This document shows positions 12,969 to 13,137 of a DNA stretch of 13,137 nucleotides, piece by piece. A model generated the notes under the pieces. That model was not told the DNA's origin, did no database searches, and saw only the letters and a program-made list of their open reading frames with translations. Source of the DNA: Spirogloea muscicola (Eukaryota; Streptophyta; Zygnematophyceae; Spirogloeales; Spirogloeaceae); NCBI GenBank assembly GCA_009602725.1, contig WELB01000138.1:149420-162556 (forward strand). Reading direction: 5' to 3'. Position 1 is the stretch's first letter. Every line of letters begins with the position of its first letter. Both the position numbers and the translations under genes were made by a program.

Positions 12969-13137
12969 AAGAAGAAAGTGCTCGCCCATTGAGAATAGGG
13001 GCTGGAACAACCAGCCCGAAAAAGAATGAACAGAGTACGAGAAGGGGGCCAGGGGAAGCGCTAAGTAACAGAAACAAAGCTGCTACGAGACACTCAGTAA
13101 CCCCTGCTAAGCAGCCGCAGATCAGAGATGCTGGGCT
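12892..13137. repeat. Large inverted repeat (foldback), 77-bp perfect arms, 92-bp spacer
   Basis: Bases 12892-12968 are the exact reverse complement of 13061-13137, and the right arm is cut by the window edge, so the repeat is probably longer. The left unit continues leftward for at least 25 more bases (GGCCAGGGGACCCACTTCC...), which should reappear inverted beyond 13137. The 92-base spacer (12969-13060) has no ORF of note and resembles 9442-9533. This may be a foldback/MITE-type element or the terminal part of a larger one. Confidence 0.93.

Noticed and set aside
12892-13137. Structured ncRNA or tRNA in the inverted repeat
   Set aside because: No tRNA-like arms or promoter boxes are visible; direct and inverted copies fit a repeat element better.

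Overview
This window is nuclear DNA from a eukaryote, most likely a chlorophyte green alga. It carries a spliced organelle-type isoleucyl-tRNA synthetase gene with about 20 exons. Its 19 introns are GT-AG and 101-384 nt long. A TGTAA element, the usual green-algal poly(A) signal, lies about 200 nt past its stop codon. GC-rich triplet microsatellites and a PIF/Harbinger DNA transposon complete the picture. The genus cannot be named from the sequence alone.

Layout. (1) Positions 1-447 (+) hold the 3' end of an unrecognised Gly/Ala-rich protein gene. (2) Positions 904-8212 (-) hold the complete catalytic, editing, anticodon-binding and zinc-finger parts of a bacterial-type IleRS, convergent with the first gene. 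All 20 exons join in frame to 1043 codons plus stop. The reading frame stays open a further ~100 codons upstream without an ATG and looks like an organelle transit peptide, so the true start is unresolved. (3) Positions 8520-9819 form a gene-poor spacer. It contains a 7-bp minisatellite, a degenerate telomere-like heptamer tract, a GC-rich block with a (GCC)n run and CCAAT boxes, and a diverged copy of a repeat seen again at the window end. (4) Positions 9820-13137 are a nested-repeat zone. It holds a decayed left end of a Harbinger-like element (about 9820-10066) and then a 2632-bp Harbinger element (10192-12823) with perfect 28-bp terminal inverted repeats and a 3-bp TGA duplication. That element sits inside one unit of another repeat, and a second unit with an uninterrupted site follows directly. 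The second unit is one arm of a perfect 77-bp inverted repeat (12892-12968 / 13061-13137) that runs off the window.

The Harbinger element has the expected two-gene, inward-facing layout: a short + strand ORF with a basic RGRP (AT-hook-like) stretch at the left, and a DDE transposase on the - strand at the right. The transposase is broken by a 2-bp insertion between its first and second catalytic Asp, and probably also by a TAG inside a GAGGCG repeat expansion. A partial copy of its 3' coding end lies between the two ORFs.

The most notable signals are a subterminal hairpin whose stem is kept by three paired (compensatory) changes between the two Harbinger copies, the in-window empty site that proves the TGA duplication, and the large perfect foldback at the end. 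I did not find a clearly new multi-gene system.
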